From: an uncultured Acetatifactor sp.
GTDB taxonomy: Bacteria; Bacillota; Clostridia; Lachnospirales; Lachnospiraceae
Direction: 5' to 3'
Length of the DNA stretch: 64,000 nt
Assembly: GCA_910586485.1 (NCBI GenBank)
Contig: CAJUIA010000002.1
Location: 1-64,000, forward strand
The notes beneath the pieces are model-generated. The model ran no database searches. It was not told the DNA's origin and saw only the letters and a list, made by a program, of their open reading frames with translations. Of the stretch, positions 36,192 through 44,972 are shown piece after piece. The first letter of the stretch is position 1, and each line of letters starts with the position of its first letter. The position numbers were made by a program, and so were the translations under genes.

Positions 36192-37979
36192 TCAAATCAT
36201 CCTGAAATATTCTAATGCTTTCATAATTGCTGCTTCTTTTTCTAATGGACATTTTGGCTGTTTGGTATTTTCCGATTTGGGCAAATTATAATTTACCCTT
36301 TCCACAATCCCGCACTTTCGCTTTACCTGCGCAATATACAAATTACTTACTTTCAACCCGCTATGCTCCAACACATACTCCTTAATCTCCTCATAAGTTG
36401 CCTTACTCTCCGCCTTCGTCAAATCCATCTCGTCTAAATTCACATCCACCTCAATATGGTGCTCGACATTGAGTTTGGACAATAAGCATACCGTCTCCAC
36501 ATGCACCGTCATCCCAAACTGGTCCACGCCCCTCACCCTGCTCAGCTCGTATCCGCCTTCGCATAATATCCTTAAATCTCTTGCCAAGGTGGCAGAATCA
36601 CAGCTGACATACACAATCCGCTCCGGCTTCATCTTCAGCATGACCGCCAGGCAAGCCTCGTCGCAGCCCTTGCGGGGCGGGTCTACCACAATCACGTCCG
36701 GATGAAGCATGACACCGGCCCCGGCATCCTCTTCCCACTGTTTCTCATAAAACGCCGGCAATACCTCTTCCGCCTTCCCTGTAAAAAATTCCACATTATC
36801 CACTCCGTTCCGCCTGGCGTTTTCCCTGGCGTCTTCTATGGCCTGCGGAATGACCTCCACGCCGTAAACCTTTTTGGCACTGCCCGCCAAAAACAGAGAA
36901 ATGGTCCCAATGCCGCAGTACAGGTCCCAGACTGTTTCCTTTCCGGTCAGCCCCGCATACTCCAGCGCCAAGCTGTACAGCTTCTCTGTCTGCAGGGGAT
37001 TCACCTGATAAAAGGATAAAGGGGAAATAGAAAAGGTCAGCTCCTTTCCTGTGAACGGAAATCCCGGTTTTTCCATATCCCGCACATGAATGGTATCGGA
37101 AATCCTATCCTTGCCCCAAATTGTATGGACCTCTTCGCCCATGATTACATTAGAGCGCTCCCTGTTCATACTGACTGACACGCTTGTCATTCCCTGTACG
37201 GAGGCCAGTCTGCTCAGCAGTGCTGTCTGCTGCGGAAGTATCTGTTCTGACTTAGGATCGCTGTCATTCATCATGCTGCTTGCCCGAAATTTATGTGACA
37301 TTTTTGTCATGTCTTTGTTAATCACCAAACAGACCATAATTTCCCCGCTGGTAAAGCCCTTTCTGATCAGCACATGGCGCACCAGACCCGTTCCTGTGGT
37401 TTCGTCATAAGCAGAAACTCCGTTTTGCTCCATATAGTCCAAAATAATCTCTAAAATTTCCCTGTTTTCCTTTGCTCCCAGCGCACAGTCCGTATTGGCA
37501 ATAATAGAGTGGGTCCGGCCGGCATAAAAGCCGGTTATTATTTTCCCCTCCCGGCTTCTGCCCACGGGATATTGAGCCTTATTCCGGTAATGCCAGGGTT
37601 CCTCCATGCCCAAAATGGGCTCTGTTTTCTCATCCACTGCCGCTTCGTCAAACCCGCCGATTCGTACAAGATTATGGCGAATCTTATCCTGCTTGAACTG
37701 CAGCTGTTTTTGATAGTCCAGCGCCTGCAGCTGACAGCCTCCGCACTGCCTGTGAAAAACACATTTAGGCTCCACGCGAAAAGGGGAAGGTGTTACCACC
37801 TTCTCCATTCGGGCATACGCATAATTCTTTTTTACCTTCACAATCCTGGCTTCCACCACATCTCCCGGCACTGCATCCTTTACAAAGAGGGTCAATCCGT
37901 CAGCCTTTCCAATGCCTTCTCCCTCCGTGCCGATGTCATGGATTTTCACCGTAAGCATATCATTTTTTTGAACTTCCAT
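36192..37979 (-). CDS. rlmD: 23S rRNA (uracil-5-)-methyltransferase RlmD with C-terminal extension
   Basis: This 595-residue protein has an N-terminal TRAM domain, a Fe-S cysteine set (CVFHRQCGGCQL), the SAM-binding site (LYCGIGTISLFLA), catalytic motif VDPPRKGC and YVSCDSATLARD. It methylates uracil in 23S rRNA. The usual end is HVETVCLLSKL; here about 95 more residues follow (TYEEIKEYVLEHSGLKVSN ... ALEYFRMI), similar to the tails at 18 and 22 kb. The 3' end of this gene family is a known site for insertion of integrative elements (rum locus). The accessory island abuts its stop codon. Confidence 0.9.
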   Translation of the reverse strand: MEVQKNDMLTVKIHDIGTEGEGIGKADGLTLFVKDAVPGDVVEARIVKVKKNYAYARMEKVVTPSPFRVEPKCVFHRQCGGCQLQALDYQKQLQFKQDKIRHNLVRIGGFDEAAVDEKTEPILGMEEPWHYRNKAQYPVGRSREGKIITGFYAGRTHSIIANTDCALGAKENREILEIILDYMEQNGVSAYDETTGTGLVRHVLIRKGFTSGEIMVCLVINKDMTKMSHKFRASSMMNDSDPKSEQILPQQTALLSRLASVQGMTSVSVSMNRERSNVIMGEEVHTIWGKDRISDTIHVRDMEKPGFPFTGKELTFSISPLSFYQVNPLQTEKLYSLALEYAGLTGKETVWDLYCGIGTISLFLAGSAKKVYGVEVIPQAIEDARENARRNGVDNVEFFTGKAEEVLPAFYEKQWEEDAGAGVMLHPDVIVVDPPRKGCDEACLAVMLKMKPERIVYVSCDSATLARDLRILCEGGYELSRVRGVDQFGMTVHVETVCLLSKLNVEHHIEVDVNLDEMDLTKAESKATYEEIKEYVLEHSGLKVSNLYIAQVKRKCGIVERVNYNLPKSENTKQPKCPLEKEAAIMKALEYFRMI

Positions 37980-38064
37980 CTGAATACCCTTGTCCTTGTA
38001 TCATTAACCGCTATCATTCCTTTTCACGGAATCTCACAGCTTCATGCTTAACTCTGGGGCGTTT

Positions 38065-39225
38065 TTACGCCAGCTCTTCCGCCAGCTTCTCAATCTGCGT
38101 TCTGGTTTCCGGTTTTACGGCCGACAGGATGGTAACCGTGTTCTCCGCAAAGCTAAGCTCCTTGCAGCCTTCCAGCATTTTTGCCATGGTCTTGGCCGCC
38201 ACAGGTGCCCAGGAACCATTTTCCATCAAAGCCACCTTGCGCTTTTGGTAATTGCGTTCCGTCAGCTCCTGAATAAACTGGCGCATACAGGGAAAGACAC
38301 CGCCGTTATAAGTACTGCTGGCCAGCACCAGATTTGAATAGCGAAAAGCGTCCTCCACGGCCTCCGCCATGTCGTCCCGTGCCAGATCATGCAGCACAAC
38401 CTCCTCTACACCCTTCTTTTGTAACTCTTCGGCAAGATATTCGGCTGCCTTCGCCGTATTTCCGTAAATGGAGGCATAGGCAATTACGATACCCCTGCTC
38501 TCCGGCTCATAAGAGGACCAGGTGTTATAGCGGCCCAGGTAATATTCCAGGTTTTCCTTTAAAACCGGTCCATGCAGAGGACAAATCATCTCGATCTCAA
38601 GCGCTGCCGCTTTTTTCAAAACTGCCTGCACCTGAGCCCCGAATTTTCCTACAATGCCAAAGTAGTAGCGTCTGGCTTCGCAAAGCCAGGGCTCATCTAC
38701 ATCCAAAGCCCCAAATTTTCCGAAACCGTCTGCGGAAAAAAGCACCTTATCCGTTTTATCATAGGTCATCATAACCTCCGGCCAGTGTACCATGGGCGCA
38801 AAGATAAACTGCAGCGTATGCTTCCCCAAAGAAAGCTCCCCGCCGTTTGCGGCATTGACCTGCCTGTCCTGAAGCTCCAGGGAAAAGAACTGGCCCATCA
38901 TTTTAAAGGCCTGCGCTGTAGCTACTACCTTCGCATCAGGATACTTTTCCAGGAATAACGGAATATTGGCCGAATGATCCGGCTCCATATGCTGAATCAC
39001 CAGATATTCCGGCTTCTGGCCCTGCAGCGCTTTCTCTATATTATCAAGCCACTGCTGCCCAAAGCGGGCGTCAACCGTATCCATCACCGCCGTGTGTTCG
39101 TCCCGGATCACATAAGAATTATAGGCCATACCGCCGGGTACAAGATACTGCCCCTCAAACAAATCCACCTCATGATCATTGACTCCTACATATACAATAT
39201 CTTCTGTCACCTTCATGTTAAACAC
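38065..39225 (-). CDS. Flavodiiron protein (FprA-type)
   Basis: This 386-residue protein has a metallo-beta-lactamase-like diiron domain with ligands HMEPDH, H in MVHWPEV, D in FSADGFG and H in CPLHGP, and a C-terminal flavodoxin domain (IAYASIYGNTAKAAEYL). FprA proteins reduce oxygen or NO to protect anaerobes. All ligands visible are conserved. It is a single gene with its own leader. The protein is cytoplasmic and takes electrons from rubredoxin or ferredoxin, neither of which is encoded next to it. Confidence 0.93.
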   Translation of the reverse strand: MFNMKVTEDIVYVGVNDHEVDLFEGQYLVPGGMAYNSYVIRDEHTAVMDTVDARFGQQWLDNIEKALQGQKPEYLVIQHMEPDHSANIPLFLEKYPDAKVVATAQAFKMMGQFFSLELQDRQVNAANGGELSLGKHTLQFIFAPMVHWPEVMMTYDKTDKVLFSADGFGKFGALDVDEPWLCEARRYYFGIVGKFGAQVQAVLKKAAALEIEMICPLHGPVLKENLEYYLGRYNTWSSYEPESRGIVIAYASIYGNTAKAAEYLAEELQKKGVEEVVLHDLARDDMAEAVEDAFRYSNLVLASSTYNGGVFPCMRQFIQELTERNYQKRKVALMENGSWAPVAAKTMAKMLEGCKELSFAENTVTILSAVKPETRTQIEKLAEELA

Positions 39226-39306
39226 TCCCTTCTTAAGCTTTATACTGGATACATTATTGTAAAACCTTTCATCTGTAAACAGGTTTTAAATATCCCTGAC
39301 AATCAT

Positions 39307-40248
39307 TTACTTCGTTCCCCTCAGATTGGACTCAAACAGCCGGTTATATCCCAGCCAGCCCGTATTTTCCCGGTTGTTCTCCAAAATCTCCTTAAAGGTC
39401 TCCAGCTTCGCATCCGTATCGTCCGCATAGTTTAATGCCAAAGCCTCGATCAGTGCCGGGATCTTTGGCGATCCAAATTCATACTTCCCATGATGAGCTA
39501 AAATGCAGTGCTGCAGCTGAGACAGCAGAACATGCGGAAAACCCTGAATCAGCGCCGCCCTTTCAGCCACCATCTGCGAGCCCATAACAATATGGCCTAA
39601 CAGCTGGCCGTCATCGGTATAATCATTTTGAGGAAAAGGTGATATTTCTTTTGTTTTTCCTATGTCATGGCACATTGCAGCCGTAAGCAGCAGATCTCTT
39701 TTCAGTATGGGATAAGCGCCGCAATAATAATCACACAGTTTTGTTACGCTCAAGGTATGCTCCAGCAGGCCTCCCACAAATCCATGATGAACCGTTTTGG
39801 CCGCAGAAGAATTTTTAAATGCCTTTGCAAATTCCTGATCTTCCACAAAAAAGGCTTCCAGCAGCTTTTTCAGATAAGGATCTTCAATGCTGCCGATCAG
39901 CTCCATAAGCTCCTGATACATATCATTCACATTCTTAGAGCTTACCGGCAGGTACTCCCCAGGATCATATTCCCCCTCTTTGCACACGCGGATGCGCTTC
40001 ACGCTGACCTGAAGCACACCCTGAAAGCTGTTGACTTCCCCGTAGACTTCTATGTAATCCAGAGCATCATAATCTCCGATCCCCGGATTATTGGGCTCCC
40101 ATACCTTAGCGTCAATGGTGCCGGTTTTATCCTGGAGAACAACATTCTCATAGGGTTTTCCGTTCTTTGTCACCGCCGCCTGCCTGTGCTTGCAGAGATA
40201 AATGTCAAATACTCTGTCTCCCTCTTTCAGATCCTTAATATATTTCAT
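39307..40248 (-). CDS. 3'-5' exoribonuclease YhaM-type
   Basis: This 313-residue protein combines an N-terminal OB-fold (residues about 10-90) and an HD domain (HHGFVGGLLEHTLSV, CHDIGKTKEIS, HHGKYEFGSP). YhaM degrades RNA and DNA 3' ends. The ATG overlaps the stop of the preceding gene as TAATG, so the two are translationally coupled. Confidence 0.9.
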   Translation of the reverse strand: MKYIKDLKEGDRVFDIYLCKHRQAAVTKNGKPYENVVLQDKTGTIDAKVWEPNNPGIGDYDALDYIEVYGEVNSFQGVLQVSVKRIRVCKEGEYDPGEYLPVSSKNVNDMYQELMELIGSIEDPYLKKLLEAFFVEDQEFAKAFKNSSAAKTVHHGFVGGLLEHTLSVTKLCDYYCGAYPILKRDLLLTAAMCHDIGKTKEISPFPQNDYTDDGQLLGHIVMGSQMVAERAALIQGFPHVLLSQLQHCILAHHGKYEFGSPKIPALIEALALNYADDTDAKLETFKEILENNRENTGWLGYNRLFESNLRGTK

Positions 40249-41603
40249 TATTTTGCCTCTCCTGCTTCTATGGTAAATTCCATTTCCTTGTATTCCTCCT
40301 GAGATTGACGCATAACGGTTACGGTTACGGTCTGCCCCGGCTCAAAAAGCATCAGCGCACTGGTATAATCCTGAAATATCGTCACATCCCGGTCATTGAT
40401 GCCAGTAATCACGTCCCCCTGGCGGATTCCCGCCAGCATGGCCGGCGAGTTCATGTCTACCTTTGTTACAAAGCCTCCAAAGGGCACACCCTGAGTCCGG
40501 TTTACTTCTTCGGTTACATCTATCCCACTAATCCCCAGATAAGCAATCTTATTACTGTTGGACATCTTGTTCATGATTCGGATCAAATCCGTAATTCCAT
40601 AAGCATAAATCACGTTTTCCATATCGGAATTTGTCTTATTGCCGGTGATGATACCCACAATCTGACCGTCCAGATTAAAAAGTACCCCGCTGGCATTTTT
40701 GCTTCCGCTGATGTCTGTCTGAAGAATTTTATAATTTCTGTCCGGTACGGAATAAATATAGCTTGCCCAGGTAATCATGCCATAGCCCATGGAATTGCCG
40801 GCCCCCATGGGACTTCCCATTGCAATCACCGGAGTTCCGGTCAGCCTGCTGCTGTTGGATGAACCCATCGCCGGATAAGTCAGGCTGTCCTTGTTAATTC
40901 CTGCAGGCAGGTCCGTCAGGGGCACGGACAGGATTGCAAGACCGGTATAGCTGTCCATCTGCTTGATTTGCGCGCTTACCTGCTCTCCGTTATGAAAAGT
41001 AAGAGCCAAGCTTTCCGCCGCCCACAGCATGGTGGCGTCCGCCAGCACAAGCAGCTCCTTACCATTATCATTAACAATAATTCCCGACGTCTGGCTTCTG
41101 CTCTCCTGAACATTACTGAACCAGTCAATATTGGAGGTCACTGCCGTCACCGTCACCATATATGGCTCCAGCTCTGCCGCATAAGCGGACATTGCCGAAT
41201 ACAATTCCTTGCAGCTTTCTCTGTCCAAAACCACCCCGGAAAGAATTTCTTCAATCTGCTCCGGAGGAAGCACGATGCTCTCCGGCTCCGGGTCAGGCTC
41301 AGGAGAGGGAGATGGAGAAGGGGACGGACTCTCCGTGGGGAGGTTTTCCGCCAGCATATCCTCCGGCGACATTTCCTCCGGGTCTTCCGGGAAAACCACC
41401 GTTTGCGGGTCTTCCTCCGGGTAAAGCCAGTTATTGATTACCGGCTCCAGCACCAGAAAGGTAACACAGGCAATCAAGCCGAAAATAACCGCCATGGAAG
41501 CTGTGAGCATGGTCCTGCGGAGCAGCTTCTTCCGGTTAATGGGACGCTGCTTGATTTTTTCTATCATAAAATCGCTTTGGCCATGTTGCTCTTTATCCGG
41601 CAT
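40248..41603 (-). CDS. HtrA-like pseudo-protease with PDZ domain
   Basis: This 451-residue protein has a membrane anchor (MLTASMAVIFGLIACVTFLV), a Ser-Pro/Glu-Pro linker, a trypsin-like domain and a PDZ domain (AYLGISGIDVTEEV onward). Comparing with HtrA, the His position (TNHHVV) reads LADATM, the Asp motif TDLAVL reads TGLAIL, and GNSGG reads KNASG. All three catalytic residues are absent, so it should not cleave peptides. It may bind peptides or act as an anchor. Coupled by TAATG to YhaM. Confidence 0.85.
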   Translation of the reverse strand: MPDKEQHGQSDFMIEKIKQRPINRKKLLRRTMLTASMAVIFGLIACVTFLVLEPVINNWLYPEEDPQTVVFPEDPEEMSPEDMLAENLPTESPSPSPSPSPEPDPEPESIVLPPEQIEEILSGVVLDRESCKELYSAMSAYAAELEPYMVTVTAVTSNIDWFSNVQESRSQTSGIIVNDNGKELLVLADATMLWAAESLALTFHNGEQVSAQIKQMDSYTGLAILSVPLTDLPAGINKDSLTYPAMGSSNSSRLTGTPVIAMGSPMGAGNSMGYGMITWASYIYSVPDRNYKILQTDISGSKNASGVLFNLDGQIVGIITGNKTNSDMENVIYAYGITDLIRIMNKMSNSNKIAYLGISGIDVTEEVNRTQGVPFGGFVTKVDMNSPAMLAGIRQGDVITGINDRDVTIFQDYTSALMLFEPGQTVTVTVMRQSQEEYKEMEFTIEAGEAK

Positions 41604-41696
41604 AAAAACTCCTTTTCACACTTCATTCATTTATCAGGCAGCCCTGGGGCAATTACCTATCTTACAGTATAGCCAACCGCAAATAAAAAGTAAAGG

Positions 41697-44600
41697 TCAG
41701 CAGGGTATAAATTCCGCCCTGACCGCAGAATAATCCTTATGCTTTCCGGGGGCTTCCTCTGCAAATTCCGCAAACCGCCGTGTAACGGGAAGCAGGCACT
41801 CCATATGATCCAACAATAAATCCAGTCGATTGCGCAGGGGGACGGGATCCCTGTGAATCAAATAAGCAGGTATATCCTTCCCTGAGAAGCTTTCCTTCGG
41901 ATATTTGTTTTCCACTCCCATATATGTCTGTATATCCGCTACATAATACTCTGCCTTTTCCCCCAGATCCTGCAGACACAGCAGGGTATACCTGTCCTTG
42001 TCACGTCGGAGAACAATATGACTCTGCACGGGTTCTCCCCTCCGGCGGGCTGCTATTTCTTCAAAAATTCCAGGGGCAAAATATTTTCTGTATTCATCGG
42101 GAGAAACATCCCAGGACAGCCTTACCCAAACCACATCTCCCCTGAAAAAAAGCTTCATGGCCTCTGTAAATAAGGGCTTCCTGATCCCGTCAATCCGCAT
42201 GATATTCACCGCCCCGTCCTGGGTCCGCTGCTCCAGCTCCATAGGCTGCTGATTTAATATCTCCTGATCCTGATCCAGCAGCACGGGCTGCAATTCCGAA
42301 TTATAAGCACGTTCCAGGGGAAATCTTCCCAGCTCCTGCTTGGCAAGGTTATATTTTACCCGGCGGTTTTGAATGAACACACCGCCCCAGGCATCCCGCC
42401 AGGCGCAGTCATTTCGAAAAGGCACGCCGTCTGCCCTTTTGAACGCCTCTGCTGTGGAGATCATTTTAAGGATCAGCTCCAAATTACACCATATGGAGTC
42501 AAAAGAATCAAATATGCACTGTCGCGGAAGATTTTTATGAGTCAGGGAAATATATTTCGTACCTGCCTCACCAATGCTGTTATTTCTTCGCATAAAGGCA
42601 TAAAACAAATATTTGGTATCGTCAAAATAAAAGCAGGTATACTCCTGTTTTTCTTTTAAAAATACCAGCGAGCGCTTTCTGGGATAAGCTTCCACCTGTT
42701 CTGCCTTCAGCTCCCAGCGGTTGGGAGTAAAGGAAAATTCCAGGCGGCTTAACTCCCCCCTGGCAAACTGCTCTAAAAGCCCGCCCAGCGCCTCCTTCGT
42801 TATCTCCTGATCCTCCAGCGTATGCTCTGGGGCCGCAGGACTTGACACATACACCGTATCCGGAAGCTTTTCCATACAGCTTAAATCAATGACAGCCGGA
42901 GCAATCATCTGCTCCAGCAGCTCTATTCCCCTGGCGGCTGCCTGCAGATCATCTTCAAAATCATCATAGGCTTGCGTAGAATGGCATACCAAACCACTGC
43001 CGCCTTCCTCCACATAAAGGGACATCCGCCCTTCCTCCGGCCTCCACTTGGCGCAGTAAAGCGCATCCCGCGTCTCCCGATAAATCGTTAAAGGCAGCGC
43101 AGTGCCTCTGTCCTCCGCCCGTTTGATTTCCCCAAATCTGTCAATCAGCCCGGCTCCGATGATTTTAGCAAGCTCCACCCTGTTTTCCGGGGGAAGGGCC
43201 GTTTCTGCCAGCCGTTCCTGCAGCTCCTGCTCCAGCTGCCTCTTATATTTCATGTATACGTCTGCCTCCTGTCCCCTGCCGCCTGTGGCATAAGCGGCCG
43301 GCAGCAGCAAAAGCAGCTCTTCCGTTTCAAGGGACGCCGCCTCTTCATAAGAAATAAAGGGACGGAACATTTCCTGTCCATTCCTCCTGTATTCCACATA
43401 ATGCAAATGCAGCAGCACCTCTATCTCTGCTTCCCCCAACGTAATGCGGCGGCTGACAGGCCTGATCTCCCGTGCATTTTCCAAATCAAACAGCTTTTCC
43501 GCCCACTCCGGCGAATTGGGCAGCTGCTTCTTAAGATACGGCTCCAGATCCAGGAAATCCCGAAAAGCCGTATTCAGGAAATAGCGCAGAAAAGGACGGT
43601 AGTTTACCCCTGCCAGCTTAAGAAGTGCCTCGGCCTTAGTGTCCTCGTCGTTCTGTCGAAAAATCCTGCGGTATTCTTCTACCCTGTCAATGGTTTTCAG
43701 CACCTCTCCGGAACAGGGCGCCGTTCGATTCTCTTCATAAAAGGCGCGCAGATAGCGAAGAAATACAGCGCTTCTCCGAAAGCCGATCCAATCGGTCAGC
43801 ACGGTTGTTTCTACATACCTGCGGTTGAACAGCGCTTTTTTCAGATCCTCCCGCTCAAAAAAGCTTTTTACCGCTGCTTCTTCCTGCAGGGGATCATAGG
43901 CGCGCTCAACAAAGGTGCCATACATTTTATTAAGCTCAAAAAAGCTCCCCGTTTCTTCTTCGTTTAAATCCGGATATTTTTCCAGACAAATTTCCCGCAG
44001 CCTGCCGTAAAGTAGCTGATCCCGTCCCATCACCGCCTGCTTTAATCCCAGAGTTTCCCAAGCCGTCTGATAGCACTCCCTGTTCAGCTCTGCCGTCTCA
44101 AAAAAATAATTTAACAGCCTTAACCCTAAAGGATGCCTGGCATGCTCCGGCATGGCACCTCCATTATAGCTGTCCTTGATATATGCCGGAACATACCGGT
44201 CCAGCACCTGCCTTAAGCTACGCATGGAGCTATCACTCCAGGAGCTGTCACTCCAGGACTGACCGGTCCGGCCTGCTCCCTGCGCCAGCGTCCACAAATG
44301 GTAATAATTGCCAAATGCCATCCTCATGGTGTAATCATTGCCCGTCAGGCGCCTGGGAACGGGGCAGGAGCGGACAATGGCAAATATGGCCTCCGGCACC
44401 GTGCAGGCATTTTGCTCCTGACGGAACTGCATCTCTTCCTCTCCATCCCCTCCTGTGCCGATTGCCGTAAAGCAGTAGGCAGTATACAGACTTTTAATAA
44501 ACTCCGGTCCCGGACGGAATTCGGATTCCTTCTCCCGCACCGTTTCCTCCAGCAGGGCACAAAATTCTTCTTCCAGGGAAACCGACAAAAACTCCGGAGA

Positions 44601-44972
44601 AGTGATATATTCCGTCCAAAGCTTCCAGTTTTTCTGATTTTCTTTTTTATATAGTTTCAGAAAGCTTTGATATGCTTCGCTTTCCCGATAAGGATTCGGT
44701 CCGCCGGAATCCTTTTGAAAGACGAAATGCGGCTCCAACTGCAGCTCTTCTTCCCCTTTTTCTTCCGAATCCTCCGAAAAAACCTCATCCGCCGCAGCTT
44801 CCTCATCCTCCGCCCATTCCATGGCCAGCTGATAAGCTTGTCTTAAGCGCATAAATTCTTGAGGATTTTCCTCTGGATGATAGGTCCTGCTAAGTACTGC
44901 ATATGCCTTTTTAATTTGAGCCTGATCCTTGGTGGGCTCTATCTGCAGCAGCCTCCAAATATTATCACTCAT
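41697..44972 (-). CDS. Giant J-domain protein partner of HscC-like Hsp70
   Basis: This protein of about 1,090 residues has an N-terminal J-domain (WRLLQIEPTKDQAQIKKAYA), where the signature HPD is HPE (YHPEENP). An acidic stretch follows, then about 950 residues with no recognised domain. The start at 44972 overlaps the Hsp70 stop by 8 bases. The J-domain should recruit and stimulate that Hsp70. HPD to HPE changes usually abolish stimulation in classical J-proteins, so the mode of contact may differ. The large C-terminus may be a client-binding or enzymatic part. Confidence 0.8.
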   Translation of the reverse strand: MSDNIWRLLQIEPTKDQAQIKKAYAVLSRTYHPEENPQEFMRLRQAYQLAMEWAEDEEAAADEVFSEDSEEKGEEELQLEPHFVFQKDSGGPNPYRESEAYQSFLKLYKKENQKNWKLWTEYITSPEFLSVSLEEEFCALLEETVREKESEFRPGPEFIKSLYTAYCFTAIGTGGDGEEEMQFRQEQNACTVPEAIFAIVRSCPVPRRLTGNDYTMRMAFGNYYHLWTLAQGAGRTGQSWSDSSWSDSSMRSLRQVLDRYVPAYIKDSYNGGAMPEHARHPLGLRLLNYFFETAELNRECYQTAWETLGLKQAVMGRDQLLYGRLREICLEKYPDLNEEETGSFFELNKMYGTFVERAYDPLQEEAAVKSFFEREDLKKALFNRRYVETTVLTDWIGFRRSAVFLRYLRAFYEENRTAPCSGEVLKTIDRVEEYRRIFRQNDEDTKAEALLKLAGVNYRPFLRYFLNTAFRDFLDLEPYLKKQLPNSPEWAEKLFDLENAREIRPVSRRITLGEAEIEVLLHLHYVEYRRNGQEMFRPFISYEEAASLETEELLLLLPAAYATGGRGQEADVYMKYKRQLEQELQERLAETALPPENRVELAKIIGAGLIDRFGEIKRAEDRGTALPLTIYRETRDALYCAKWRPEEGRMSLYVEEGGSGLVCHSTQAYDDFEDDLQAAARGIELLEQMIAPAVIDLSCMEKLPDTVYVSSPAAPEHTLEDQEITKEALGGLLEQFARGELSRLEFSFTPNRWELKAEQVEAYPRKRSLVFLKEKQEYTCFYFDDTKYLFYAFMRRNNSIGEAGTKYISLTHKNLPRQCIFDSFDSIWCNLELILKMISTAEAFKRADGVPFRNDCAWRDAWGGVFIQNRRVKYNLAKQELGRFPLERAYNSELQPVLLDQDQEILNQQPMELEQRTQDGAVNIMRIDGIRKPLFTEAMKLFFRGDVVWVRLSWDVSPDEYRKYFAPGIFEEIAARRRGEPVQSHIVLRRDKDRYTLLCLQDLGEKAEYYVADIQTYMGVENKYPKESFSGKDIPAYLIHRDPVPLRNRLDLLLDHMECLLPVTRRFAEFAEEAPGKHKDYSAVRAEFIPC

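Noticed and set aside
41209..41437. Plus-strand Gly/Ser-rich ORFs
   Set aside because: They are shadows of the Ser-Pro/Glu-Pro linker of the HtrA-like protein.
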